Of a DNA stretch of 47,230 bases, positions 25,713 to 32,563 are shown piece after piece (positions within the stretch are counted from its first letter, which is position 1; the number at the start of each line of letters is the position of its first letter). The position numbers and the translations under genes are program-made. The DNA is from Oscillospiraceae bacterium. GTDB taxonomy: Bacteria > Bacillota > Clostridia > Oscillospirales > Oscillospiraceae. The DNA is taken from the NCBI GenBank assembly GCA_020025595.1, contig JAHHRV010000014.1:1-47230 (forward strand). Direction: 5' to 3'. Below the pieces are notes generated by a model, which was not told the DNA's origin, did no database searches, and saw nothing but the letters and a program-made list of their open reading frames with translations.

Positions 25713-26289
25713 CTGACCACCACCGCTTCAGCACAAAGGCAGCGCAGAGACCTGCACTGACGGAAAGTATGCTGGTGGCCCATACGCAGGGGATGATATC
25801 AAAGGGTGATTGCGCCCCGGCGTTTTGACGCAAGGCGGCAACGGTGGTGGGCAGCAGCTGAATAGATGCAGTGTTCATCACCACAAGACGACACATTTCA
25901 TCGGTTGCAATCTTTGGGGCTGAGGCGCTTTTCAACCTTTGTGCGGCTCGGATTCCCATGGGAGTCGCAGCATTTCCAAGCCCCAGTAGATTTGCACAGA
26001 AGTTGGCGGATAGATTTCCAGCCAAAACAGGGTCATGCTGAGCAGATGGGTACACCAGACGAAGTACGGGGGAGAAGAGCTTTGACAGGCGTTCTGTCGC
26101 ACCGATGGCGTTCATCAGGTTGCCGATGCCTGCCCAGAGACACATCGGGCCTGCAATGGCGATTGATATTTGTACGCCTTCTCCGGCACCATCTATAATG
26201 GCCTTTGTTGCTTCAGGGCCGCTGCCCGTGAGCAATATAAAGAAAGCAGACACGAGGATAAACCCACACCATACATAACTCAAGATCAT
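25705..26289 (-). CDS. spmA: spore maturation protein A
   Basis: SpmA is the partner of SpmB in spore core dehydration and is an integral membrane protein with a nucleoside-recognition fold. The 194 residues begin with a hydrophobic helix (ILSYVWCGFILVSAFFILL). They continue with IDGAGEGVQISIAIAGPMCLWAGIGNLM near 33-60 and NLSANFCANLLGLGNAATPMGI near 92-113, a family hallmark with conserved Asn and Gly. The ATG at 26289 is preceded on the minus strand by AAAGGGG. It is divergent from the AbrB-like gene across 158 bases. No clear sigma-A promoter faces it; spmAB is under a sporulation sigma factor in B. subtilis, but I cannot assign that box here with confidence. Confidence 0.92.
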   Translation of the reverse strand: MILSYVWCGFILVSAFFILLTGSGPEATKAIIDGAGEGVQISIAIAGPMCLWAGIGNLMNAIGATERLSKLFSPVLRLVYPSAQHDPVLAGNLSANFCANLLGLGNAATPMGIRAAQRLKSASAPKIATDEMCRLVVMNTASIQLLPTTVAALRQNAGAQSPFDIIPCVWATSILSVSAGLCAAFVLKRWWSDV

Positions 26290-26329
26290 ATGTCGTCACC
26301 CCTTTGCATGAGTATATTCAGAATAATAG

Positions 26330-26350
26330 AAAAGATTAGTTCAATCTTTT
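26330..26350. repeat. perfect inverted repeat in the spmA/AbrB-like divergent region
   Basis: AAAAGATT at 26330-26337 and AATCTTTT at 26343-26350 form an 8-bp perfect dyad around AGTTC. It lies on the spmA side of the divergent intergenic region and lacks a terminator-like T-run in a useful place, so an operator or leader hairpin is more likely. Confidence 0.55.
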
Positions 26351-26361
26351 TGAGCTGACTG

Positions 26362-26375
26362 CAAACAGATGTTTG
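26362..26375. promoter_or_regulatory. LexA-like dyad site 1, overlapping the -35
   Basis: The 14-base dyad CAAACAGATGTTTG fits the Gram-positive LexA pattern RAAC-N4-GTTY and overlaps the first bases of the -35 hexamer of the AbrB-like gene promoter. Its core AACAGATGTT recurs inverted at 26414-26423. Binding by the AbrB-like protein itself is the main alternative. Confidence 0.55.
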
Positions 26376-26401
26376 ACAGAAATGGGTAGCTTTGCTACAA
26401 T
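26373..26401 (+). promoter_or_regulatory. sigma-A-type promoter for the AbrB-like gene
   Basis: A consensus TTGACA at 26373-26378 and TACAAT at 26396-26401 are separated by exactly 17 bases. Dyad sites lie over the -35 and just downstream of the expected start, so repression by steric block is plausible. Confidence 0.88.
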
Positions 26402-26411
26402 GAATGCAAAG

Positions 26412-26425
26412 TGAACATCTGTTCA
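26412..26425. promoter_or_regulatory. LexA-like dyad site 2, downstream of the start
   Basis: TGAAC-ATCT-GTTCA is a perfect 5-bp-arm dyad containing GAAC-N4-GTTC, the arms of the Firmicute LexA (DinR) box. It lies 50 bases from site 1 and about 4 bases beyond the expected transcription start. Confidence 0.55.
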
Positions 26426-26447
26426 TGAAAAGAGAGGGGACGACAGG

Positions 26448-26690
26448 ATGAAATCATTGGGAATGATCCGTAGAGTGGATGAACTGGGCAGGATTGTACT
26501 TCCTGCGGAGCTTCGCCGAAGCCTGAATATTGCGGAACGGGATGAAATGGAGATCTATATAGATTCAGATCGAATCATACTGCAAAAATTCCAGCCTTTG
26601 TGTATTTTTTGCTCTTCACCCCGAGACTTAGTTACTTATCGCGGAAAAAATGTTTGCAAAAAGTGCATCAGAAATATGAGTAAGGCATGA
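26448..26690 (+). CDS. AbrB-family transition-state regulator with Cys4 knuckle
   Basis: A small DNA-binding protein with the AbrB/SpoVT swapped-hairpin fold. Residues 1-50 contain MIRRVDELGRIVLPAELRR and DEMEIYIDSDRIIL, very close to AbrB of B. subtilis. Residues 51-80 carry Cys52, Cys55, Cys70 and Cys73 (CIFC and CKKC), a possible zinc knuckle common in clostridial homologues. AGAGAGGGG lies upstream of the ATG. The gene has its own consensus promoter flanked by two dyads and a strong terminator, so it is a single-gene unit. It converges on rsmI and a trmN6-like gene, the arrangement seen around abrB in B. subtilis, which supports orthology. Autoregulation is likely for this family. Confidence 0.9.
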   Translation: MKSLGMIRRVDELGRIVLPAELRRSLNIAERDEMEIYIDSDRIILQKFQPLCIFCSSPRDLVTYRGKNVCKKCIRNMSKA

Positions 26691-26693
26691 AAA

Positions 26694-26727
26694 AAAGCCC
26701 GGACAAATCGTCCGGGCTTTTACTTTT
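26694..26727. terminator. bidirectional terminator between the AbrB-like gene and rsmI
   Basis: AAAGCCCGGAC at 26694-26704 pairs perfectly with GTCCGGGCTTT at 26710-26720, with an A-run before and T-runs after. It can end both the AbrB-like gene and the converging rsmI transcript. Confidence 0.92.
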
Positions 26728-27564
26728 TTATTCGTTGTTTCCCAATGCGGCATCATATACCACATTCTTCGGAAGGTCCAGCTCTTTGGCGGTCTGTTTG
26801 ATCGCATCCTTGCGGCTCATGCCGCCTTCAACCAGCTGTGCAACACGGGCAGCGGCATCTTCTGCGGTGGCAGTCTCCTTTTGCTTGGGAGCTGCGCCCT
26901 CGACAACCAGAACAAATTCTCCCTTGGGAGGTGTCTGCTGATAACGCTCAATGGCTTCTGAGAGGGTGGTGCGAACAACTTCCTCGTGGAGCTTTGTCAG
27001 CTCACGGCACAGAGAGATTCTCCGGTCCGGGCCGAAAACACCCTGCATATCGATGAGGGTATTCACAAGCTTATGAGGAGCTTCATAGAAAATCATGGTG
27101 CGGGTTTCATTGACCAGAGATTCCAGATGTTCGTTGCGGCTCTTTTTCGAGGTGGAAAGAAAGCCTTCAAAGCAGAATCTTCCGGTGGGCAGGCCCGAAA
27201 TACTCAGGCCGGTGATCACAGCGCAGGGGCCGGGAATGGCACAGACGGTGATGCCGTTTTCAGCGCACAGCCGAACCAGATCTTCGCCGGGGTCGGAAAT
27301 TGCAGGGGAGCCAGCATCGGATACAAGCACGCAGGTCTCTCCGGCCAGAATCCGGTCGAGAATGACATTGCCCTTAAAGCTCTTGTTGTGCTCGTAATAG
27401 CTGATCAGATTTTTTTTGATTCCCAAATGGTTCAGCAGCTTCATCGTCACCCGGGTGTCCTCAGCGGCAATAAAATCCGCATTTTCAAGAGTCTCACGGC
27501 ACCGCTGAGAGATATCTCCCAGATTACCGATGGGGGTGGGGACAAGATATAACATTCCGCTCAT
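26728..27564 (-). CDS. rsmI: 16S rRNA (cytidine-1402-2'-O)-methyltransferase
   Basis: RsmI methylates the ribose of C1402 in 16S rRNA; RsmH, also encoded in this window, methylates the base N4 of the same nucleotide. The 278-residue length is normal for the tetrapyrrole-methylase-like fold. Motifs are YLVPTPIGNLGDISQR (6-21), AAEDTRVTMKLL near 34, VSDAGSPAISDPGEDLV near 81 and ITGLSISGLPTGRFCFEGF near 112. The AAGGAGG ribosome binding site (minus strand, 27572-27578) overlaps the stop of the preceding trmN6-like gene, which implies coupling. Confidence 0.97.
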   Translation of the reverse strand: MSGMLYLVPTPIGNLGDISQRCRETLENADFIAAEDTRVTMKLLNHLGIKKNLISYYEHNKSFKGNVILDRILAGETCVLVSDAGSPAISDPGEDLVRLCAENGITVCAIPGPCAVITGLSISGLPTGRFCFEGFLSTSKKSRNEHLESLVNETRTMIFYEAPHKLVNTLIDMQGVFGPDRRISLCRELTKLHEEVVRTTLSEAIERYQQTPPKGEFVLVVEGAAPKQKETATAEDAAARVAQLVEGGMSRKDAIKQTAKELDLPKNVVYDAALGNNE

Positions 27565-27576
27565 GTGATGTCCTCC

Positions 27577-28266
27577 TTACAGGTGGTAAATACGGCGATA
27601 GTCATCACTGGGACTACCGTCGGGGGTTTGTAAATACAGTTCTTCCCAGACAAGACCGACTTTTCCGCCCTTGCGGCATTGCAGGAGAATGACAGCAACA
27701 TCGCTGCCTGGCTTGTGACGCACCAGACGCAGCCGCTTTGGCTGCAGCCCGGCCTTGGATGCTTCATAGCACAGCTGAGCCAGTCGATCCGGTTTATGCA
27801 CCAGAAAGAAATCACCGCCGTAGCGCAGAGCTTTTGCAGCGGCGGCAAACAGGTCAGAAGGTTTGCACGCGTCGTCTCTGCGGGCAAGCGGATGCTTCAG
27901 GCTTGCTTCTCCTCCGGTAAAATAGGGGGGATTTGATACGCAGCAATGAAAACTACCGGGAATAATCTCCTGCGGAAAGAATTTCAAATCTGCGCATACA
28001 CTGTATAGCCTGCACTGCAGATGGTTTGTCTGGATATTCTCCAGAGCCATAAGATGGTCTGTCTCTGACAGTTCGATACCCGTGACGACGCAGTTGTCGT
28101 CCTTGGCACACAGCAGCATACCCAGTGTTCCGCAGCCGGAGCCCAGATCCAGGACGGTGGCATTGCGGGGAAGACGCACAAAATCTGCCAGAAGCATCGA
28201 GTCTGTGCCCAGCGGGAAAGAGCTGGGGGAAAGATTCAATGTGTATTTATGGGACAGGGTTTCCAT
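27577..28266 (-). CDS. TrmN6-like tRNA/RNA adenine-N6 methyltransferase
   Basis: A class I SAM-dependent methyltransferase of the YabB/YfiC group, which methylates N6 of A37 in tRNA1(Val) in E. coli; the target in Firmicutes is assumed, not shown. I chose the ATG at 28266, with AAGGAG on the minus strand at 28274-28279; the open frame continues upstream but without a binding site. That gives 229 residues. The SAM motif DLGSGCGTLGMLL lies near 39-51, and the catalytic NPPY motif in CCVSNPPYFTGG near 110 marks an N6-adenine enzyme. It lies 12 bases ahead of rsmI in one operon. In B. subtilis yabB and rsmI (yabC) are also neighbours. Confidence 0.87.
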   Translation of the reverse strand: METLSHKYTLNLSPSSFPLGTDSMLLADFVRLPRNATVLDLGSGCGTLGMLLCAKDDNCVVTGIELSETDHLMALENIQTNHLQCRLYSVCADLKFFPQEIIPGSFHCCVSNPPYFTGGEASLKHPLARRDDACKPSDLFAAAAKALRYGGDFFLVHKPDRLAQLCYEASKAGLQPKRLRLVRHKPGSDVAVILLQCRKGGKVGLVWEELYLQTPDGSPSDDYRRIYHL

Positions 28267-28288
28267 GAAAAAACTCCTTACAAGAAAA

Positions 28289-28321
28289 TTAGCCTGTGAG
28301 CCGCAAGGGCACACAGGCTAA
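28289..28321 (-). terminator. terminator or attenuator between the ferredoxin and trmN6-like genes
   Basis: TTAGCCTGTG at 28289-28298 pairs with CACAGGCTAA at 28312-28321, with an inner GCC/GGC extension. Read on the minus strand it is followed by TTTTC, which suits a terminator after the ferredoxin gene, possibly leaky into the methyltransferase gene. Confidence 0.75.
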
Positions 28322-28341
28322 CTGTTTTAGCAGGTAAGCGA

Positions 28342-28512
28342 TTAGCCTTCCTCGATGGCCTCGACGGGGCAGCCTTCAGCGCAGGTGCCGCAGCTGACAC
28401 ATACATCAGCGTCGATGACGTACTTGTCGTCGCCCTCGGAGATAGCCTCGACGGGGCAAGCGTCAGCGCAAGAGCCACACTTAACGCAAGCATCGGTAAT
28501 CTTGTAAGCCAT
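28342..28512 (-). CDS. 2[4Fe-4S] clostridial-type ferredoxin
   Basis: A small electron carrier that links pyruvate oxidation, hydrogenases and other anaerobic redox reactions. I chose the ATG at 28512, with GGAGG just upstream on the minus strand, giving 56 residues. Two Cys clusters, C9-x2-C12-x2-C15-x3-C19-P and C38-x2-C41-x2-C44-x3-C48-P, bind two [4Fe-4S] centres. The two halves are clearly an internal duplication, CVKCGSCADACPVEAI matching CVSCGTCAEGCPVEAI. The protein is very acidic. It has its own promoter and terminator, as expected for an abundant protein of a strict anaerobe. Confidence 0.96.
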   Translation of the reverse strand: MAYKITDACVKCGSCADACPVEAISEGDDKYVIDADVCVSCGTCAEGCPVEAIEEG

Positions 28513-28566
28513 GATATTTCCCTCCATAAAAGTGTGATAATACGCTACCGCAGGTAGCATACAGAT

Positions 28567-28594
28567 ATTCTATCATGGATTTTTGAAAATGCAA
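28567..28594 (-). promoter_or_regulatory. sigma-A-type promoter for the ferredoxin gene
   Basis: On the minus strand TTGCAT (28589-28594) and TAGAAT (28567-28572) are separated by 16 bases with an extended TGA before the -10. A perfect 6-bp hairpin (GCTACC/GGTAGC, 28544-28558) lies at the start of the leader. Confidence 0.75.
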
Positions 28595-28615
28595 TTCTTT
28601 TTTTCAAAAAAGAAT
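28594..28615. repeat. AT-rich perfect palindrome between divergent genes
   Basis: ATTCTTTTTT at 28594-28603 and AAAAAAGAAT at 28606-28615 form a 10-bp perfect dyad with a two-base centre, beside the ferredoxin -35 and upstream of the ClpC-like gene. Its role is unknown. I found no convincing sigma-A promoter for the ClpC-like gene in the 60 bases that follow. Confidence 0.5.
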
Positions 28616-28678
28616 GCATAAACATCGTATATTTTCATATTTACCTGTCGAGAATTTCGAAAGTTAGGAGGTGAGCAC

Positions 28679-31000
28679 TTGCGTTATACACAACAGGCAA
28701 TTGATGTAATTCTCTCTGCAGCAGCGCAGGCAAGGACCATGGGGCACAGTTTTGTGGGCAGTGTGCATTTGCTTTGGGCACTTTCCAAGGAAAACACAGG
28801 ACCTGCGCTGCTGCTGCGCCAGCGAGGTCTAAGTCCGGAGCTGATTCAGGATGTGGCAGCTGTGCTGTACGGTGTGGGCAGTGCTGAACTGCCTTTGCCT
28901 CAGGGATTCTCAGAGGAAGCAAGGAAAATTCTGCGCAACTCTGCGTCGGAAGCGGAACTGCTGGGAGAGCGTCAGGTAAGCCCTCTGCACATACTGCTGT
29001 CGATGACAAGGCGCACCGATGCAGCGGCCAACACGGTGCTGACGGTGGCCGGAGTGGATCCGGATGAATTGTTTACGGACCTGTTGGAGCGGGGAAATAT
29101 GTTTACCGCAGAAATACCAAAAATCAAAAAGGAGAGCTTTTCTATGAAATTGTTGGATCAGTTTAGCGAGGATTTGCTGGTAAAAGCGGCAACCATGGAC
29201 CCGGTAATCGGCAGAGAAAAAGAAATTGAGACAGTTATCGGAATCCTGAGCAGAAAGAACAAGAACAATCCGGCGCTGATCGGAGAGCCGGGGGTTGGCA
29301 AAACGGCAATTGCAGAAGGGCTTGCCCAGCGGATGGCTGCCGGGAATGTGCCGCCGCAGCTGAAAGATAAAAAGCTGATCAGTCTGAATATGGCAAATCT
29401 TGTGGCGGGAACCAAGTACCGCGGTGAATTTGAAGAGCGTTTGCGTGATCTCATCAACGAGATTCGCCGGTGCGGAGATGTGATTCTGTTTATTGATGAA
29501 ATGCACACTATCGTTGGAGCAGGCGCAGCAGAGGGGGCTATTGATGCGGCAAATATCCTGAAGCCTGCACTGGGCAGAGGAGAAATCCAGCTGCTGGGCG
29601 CTACAACACTGGAAGAGTACCGCAAATGTATTGAGAAAGACCCGGCATTGGAACGGCGATTCCGTCCGGTTACGGTGAACGAACCCACAGAAGACGATAC
29701 GATGGCGATCCTTCATGCGCTGAAACCGGGGCTTGAGCGACACCACGGGCTGCGCATTGCAGAAGATACATTAAGACAGGCGGTGCAGATGTCGAAGCGG
29801 TATCTGCCGGATCTGTACCTTCCGGATAAGGCCATTGATCTGGTGGATGAAGCGGCCAGTCATGCACGGCTGGAGGAGATGAATCAGGGAAGAGGTGGCC
29901 TTCGGCAGAATCTGGAGCAGGAGCTGCATGAGGCGGTTCGACAAGGACTTTATGAGCGGGCGGCTCAGCTGCGGGACAAAATGCAGCGTATGTCCAGTCG
30001 CTCTGCAGGTGCTTTTCGACCTCGGATGGTGATGCCTCAGGATGTGGCGTGGGCAATTTCGGAAAGAACAGGCATCCCGGTAGGCAGACTGACTGCAGAT
30101 GAGCGGCAGCGGCTGATCCACTTGGAAGAGGTGCTGTCCCGCCATGTTATGGGACAGACCGACGCTGTTGCCCAAGTGGCTGAAACGGTACGCAGAGGCC
30201 TTTCCGGCATTCGGGATGCATCCCGTCCGGTGGCATCGATCCTGCTTGCAGGGCCTACGGGCGTTGGCAAAACAGAACTCTGCAGAGCGTTATCCGAAGA
30301 ATTATTCGGAACAAGAGAAGCGATGATTCGTCTGGATATGTCGGAATTTATGGAAAAACAGGCGGTTTCCAGATTGATCGGAGCGCCTCCCGGATATGTG
30401 GGCTATGAAGAGGGCGGAAAGCTGACGGAAGCGGTTCGCAGAAGACCATACTGCCTTGTACTGCTTGACGAGCTGGAGAAAGCCCATCCGGATGTAGCAG
30501 GTATTTTGCTGCAGATTATGGAAGAGGGCGTTCTGACCGATTCTACAGGCAGAAAGGTCAGCTTCCGCAATGCTCTTGTGGTGATGACCACCAATGTGGG
30601 CGGAGAGGTCACCGGCGACGGCCTTGGATTCAACCCTGACGGCCGAAAGAATCAGACGGAAAAGGCTCTGCGGCAGGCGTTTACGCCGGAGTTTCTGGGT
30701 CGTCTGGATGCGACGGTGGTATTCCGCAGCCTGGAGAAGCATACTCTTGAGGCCATTGCCAGAAAGTATCTGGATCAGCTGCAGCAGCGTGTTGCAGGGC
30801 AGGGCGTTCAGCTTCAGTTTCCGGAGGAGCTTGCCTTGACACTGTCTGAAAAGTGCGCCGGAAAATCCGGAGCCCGGCAGATGCGCTCGCTGGTTCAGGA
30901 TGAAGTGGAGGGGCCGCTGGCTGCGTATCTGCTGCGGTGCAGTCATATGCCGTCCAAATTACAGGCGGTCATGGAGGAGAAGCAAATCAGCTTCCAGTAA
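28679..31000 (+). CDS. clpC: ClpC-like AAA+ unfoldase (Clp protease ATP-binding subunit)
   Basis: A double-AAA+ chaperone that unfolds substrates for ClpP. The start is the TTG at 28679, seven bases after AGGAGG at 28666-28671, and the protein starts MRYTQQAIDVIL as ClpC does. Of the 773 residues, 1-130 form the Clp N-domain repeats and 165-410 AAA-1 (Walker A GEPGVGKT at 202-209, Walker B FIDEMHT). A short middle segment with a UVR-like helix (EAVRQGLYERAAQLRDKM) lies near 420-440, and AAA-2 covers 495-773 (Walker A GPTGVGKT at 525-532, LLDELEKAHPDV). A ClpP-docking-like LGF tripeptide occurs in GDGLGFNPDG. The short middle domain argues against ClpB. The usual ctsR-mcsA-mcsB neighbours are missing. 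Confidence 0.88.
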   Translation: MRYTQQAIDVILSAAAQARTMGHSFVGSVHLLWALSKENTGPALLLRQRGLSPELIQDVAAVLYGVGSAELPLPQGFSEEARKILRNSASEAELLGERQVSPLHILLSMTRRTDAAANTVLTVAGVDPDELFTDLLERGNMFTAEIPKIKKESFSMKLLDQFSEDLLVKAATMDPVIGREKEIETVIGILSRKNKNNPALIGEPGVGKTAIAEGLAQRMAAGNVPPQLKDKKLISLNMANLVAGTKYRGEFEERLRDLINEIRRCGDVILFIDEMHTIVGAGAAEGAIDAANILKPALGRGEIQLLGATTLEEYRKCIEKDPALERRFRPVTVNEPTEDDTMAILHALKPGLERHHGLRIAEDTLRQAVQMSKRYLPDLYLPDKAIDLVDEAASHARLEEMNQGRGGLRQNLEQELHEAVRQGLYERAAQLRDKMQRMSSRSAGAFRPRMVMPQDVAWAISERTGIPVGRLTADERQRLIHLEEVLSRHVMGQTDAVAQVAETVRRGLSGIRDASRPVASILLAGPTGVGKTELCRALSEELFGTREAMIRLDMSEFMEKQAVSRLIGAPPGYVGYEEGGKLTEAVRRRPYCLVLLDELEKAHPDVAGILLQIMEEGVLTDSTGRKVSFRNALVVMTTNVGGEVTGDGLGFNPDGRKNQTEKALRQAFTPEFLGRLDATVVFRSLEKHTLEAIARKYLDQLQQRVAGQGVQLQFPEELALTLSEKCAGKSGARQMRSLVQDEVEGPLAAYLLRCSHMPSKLQAVMEEKQISFQ

Positions 31001-31045
31001 GAGAAGAGTTTTGCCTGAAAACGATATAAAACAAATGTTCTGAAA

Positions 31046-31110
31046 CGATAAAATGACGAAATATGGTTGAAAAAACTTGATTTGCCCGTCATTTTGTCGT
31101 TGCTTTTTTC
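31046..31110 (+). terminator. possible long-loop terminator after the ClpC-like gene
   Basis: CGATAAAATGAC at 31046-31057 pairs with GTCATTTTGTCG at 31088-31099 (one G-U pair) around a 30-base loop, followed by TTGCTTTTTTC. The long loop makes it a weak candidate, and its end overlaps the -35 of the mraZ promoter. Confidence 0.45.
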
Positions 31111-31128
31111 TTGTTGTCGAGTTATACT
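31100..31128 (+). promoter_or_regulatory. sigma-A-type promoter of the mra/dcw operon
   Basis: TTGCTT at 31100-31105 and TATACT at 31123-31128 are separated by 17 bases. The expected start, near 31135, falls on the first of the TGGAG repeats that MraZ probably binds. Confidence 0.7.
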
Positions 31129-31133
31129 TGTTG

Positions 31134-31169
31134 TGGAGTAAAAATGGAGCAAAATGGAGTAAGATGGAG
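31134..31169 (+). promoter_or_regulatory. MraZ operator: four TGGAG direct repeats
   Basis: TGGAG occurs at 31134-31138, 31145-31149, 31155-31159 and 31165-31169, spaced 11, 10 and 10 bases, that is one helical turn apart. MraZ of E. coli is known to bind TGGGN repeats separated by five bases upstream of its own gene; this array has the same geometry with A in place of the third G. It lies between the promoter and the mraZ start, so MraZ binding would block early transcription. Confidence 0.8.
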
Positions 31170-31183
31170 CGGAGGTGAGGAAT

Positions 31184-31612
31184 ATGATCGGAAAGTACCC
31201 TGCAAAGCTGGATGACAAAAACCGTTTGTTTGTCCCGGCAAAGCTGCGCAGCGACCTGGGTCAGACATTCTATGTGACCATCGGTGTGAATTGCGGTCAT
31301 AAGTGCCTCACCGTCTACACGGCCGAGAGCTGGCAGAAGGTCTGCGACAAGTATGACGAATTGCCCCTGGCACAGAAGGCTGGCGCAACCAGTCTGCTTT
31401 TTATTTTTGCCTGTGAATGTGTTCCCGATAAGCAGTATCGCTTTACACTGACCCAGTCCCTGATGGAATATGCGGGAATCGGTCGGGATGTTGTCGTTGT
31501 AGGTCGCGCCGGTCAGGCGGAGATCTGGGATGCCAAGAGCTATGCGGCATTTGAATCTGAAGCACTGACTCCCGAAAAATTACTTGCATCTCTGGAGGCG
31601 ATTGGCCTGTGA
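31184..31612 (+). CDS. mraZ: transcriptional regulator MraZ
   Basis: MraZ is an AbrB-fold DNA-binding protein that forms a ring and controls the dcw operon it heads. I chose the ATG at 31184, eight bases after GGAGG at 31171-31175; a GTG three codons earlier overlaps the binding site. The protein has 142 residues in two repeats, with MIGKYPAKLDDKNRLFVPAKLR at the N-terminus and its relaxed copy near 80 (CVPDKQYRFTLTQSLMEYAGI). Upstream TGGAG repeats are the likely operator. The stop overlaps the GTG start of rsmH by four bases. Confidence 0.96.
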   Translation: MIGKYPAKLDDKNRLFVPAKLRSDLGQTFYVTIGVNCGHKCLTVYTAESWQKVCDKYDELPLAQKAGATSLLFIFACECVPDKQYRFTLTQSLMEYAGIGRDVVVVGRAGQAEIWDAKSYAAFESEALTPEKLLASLEAIGL

Positions 31613-32544
31613 CGGAATTTCATCATGTATCTGTATTGCTGGATGAATGCATCCATGCATTGAATATCAAACCCGACGGCATTTATGTGGACGGCACCCT
31701 GGGCGGTGCGGGACACTCCAGCCAGATTGCCAAGCGCCTGACAACGGGACGGCTGATCGGCATTGACCGGGACCCCAAGGCATTGAAGGCTGCAGGTGAG
31801 CGGCTGGCACCGTATGCAGATCGGGTTACTTTGGTCCACTCTAACTTCAGCCAGATTGACCGGGTGCTGGACGATCTGGGAATCGAAGGGGTGGACGGAA
31901 TTTTGCTGGATCTGGGCGTGTCCAGTCCCCAGTTGGACGAAGCAGAACGCGGTTTTTCTTATATGGCGGATGCGCCTCTGGACATGAGAATGAATTCAGA
32001 GGACAGCCTGACCGCCTATGATGTGGTCAACACCTGGCCCAGAGAAGAACTTCGCAGAATTTTATATGAATACGGCGAGGAGCGCTATGCGCCCCAGATT
32101 GCAAATGCAATCGAACGCCGCAGAAATGACAAACCCATTGCAACTACGCTGGAGCTGGTGGATGTGATTCGCTCGGCAATGCCGCCTCAGGCACTCAGAG
32201 AGAAGCAGCACCCGGCAAAGCGCAGCTTCCAGGCTATCCGCATTGCTGTCAATGATGAGCTGGGTGCGGTGGGAAGAGTGATGGAAGTGTCTATTCCAAA
32301 GCTGAACAAGGGCGGCAGACTTGCCATCATCACATTCCATTCTCTGGAAGACCGAATCGTCAAGAACGGTATGGCAGCCGCAGCCAAGGGCTGCACCTGT
32401 CCTCCGGAATTCCCGGTGTGCGTATGCGGAAAGAAGCCTAAGGTAAAGCTGATCAGCCGCAAGCCTATCGTTTCCGGAGAAGAGGAACTGGAACGCAACC
32501 CCAGAGCCCGCAGTGCAAAACTCCGGGTCTGTGAAAAACTTTAA
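31609..32544 (+). CDS. rsmH: 16S rRNA (cytosine-1402-N4)-methyltransferase
   Basis: RsmH (MraW) methylates N4 of C1402 in the ribosomal P site. The GTG start at 31609 overlaps the mraZ stop (GTGA), and the protein begins MTEFHHVSVLLDECIHAL, the family pattern. The 311-residue length is normal. The SAM motif is VDGTLGGAGHSSQI near 24-37, with DLGVSSPQLDEAERGFSY near 102, AKRSFQAIRIAVNDEL near 204 and ITFHSLEDRIVKN near 245. Together with RsmI, encoded at 26728-27564, it completes m4Cm1402. Confidence 0.98.
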   Translation: MTEFHHVSVLLDECIHALNIKPDGIYVDGTLGGAGHSSQIAKRLTTGRLIGIDRDPKALKAAGERLAPYADRVTLVHSNFSQIDRVLDDLGIEGVDGILLDLGVSSPQLDEAERGFSYMADAPLDMRMNSEDSLTAYDVVNTWPREELRRILYEYGEERYAPQIANAIERRRNDKPIATTLELVDVIRSAMPPQALREKQHPAKRSFQAIRIAVNDELGAVGRVMEVSIPKLNKGGRLAIITFHSLEDRIVKNGMAAAAKGCTCPPEFPVCVCGKKPKVKLISRKPIVSGEEELERNPRARSAKLRVCEKL

Positions 32545-32563
32545 GAAAGGCAGGTGAGACCGG

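Noticed and set aside
31029..31040. Third LexA-like dodecamer (AAAC-AAAT-GTTC) between the ClpC-like gene and mraZ
   Set aside because: Single, not flanking a promoter, and one such degenerate match is not surprising in 47 kb. It should still be included in any genome scan.
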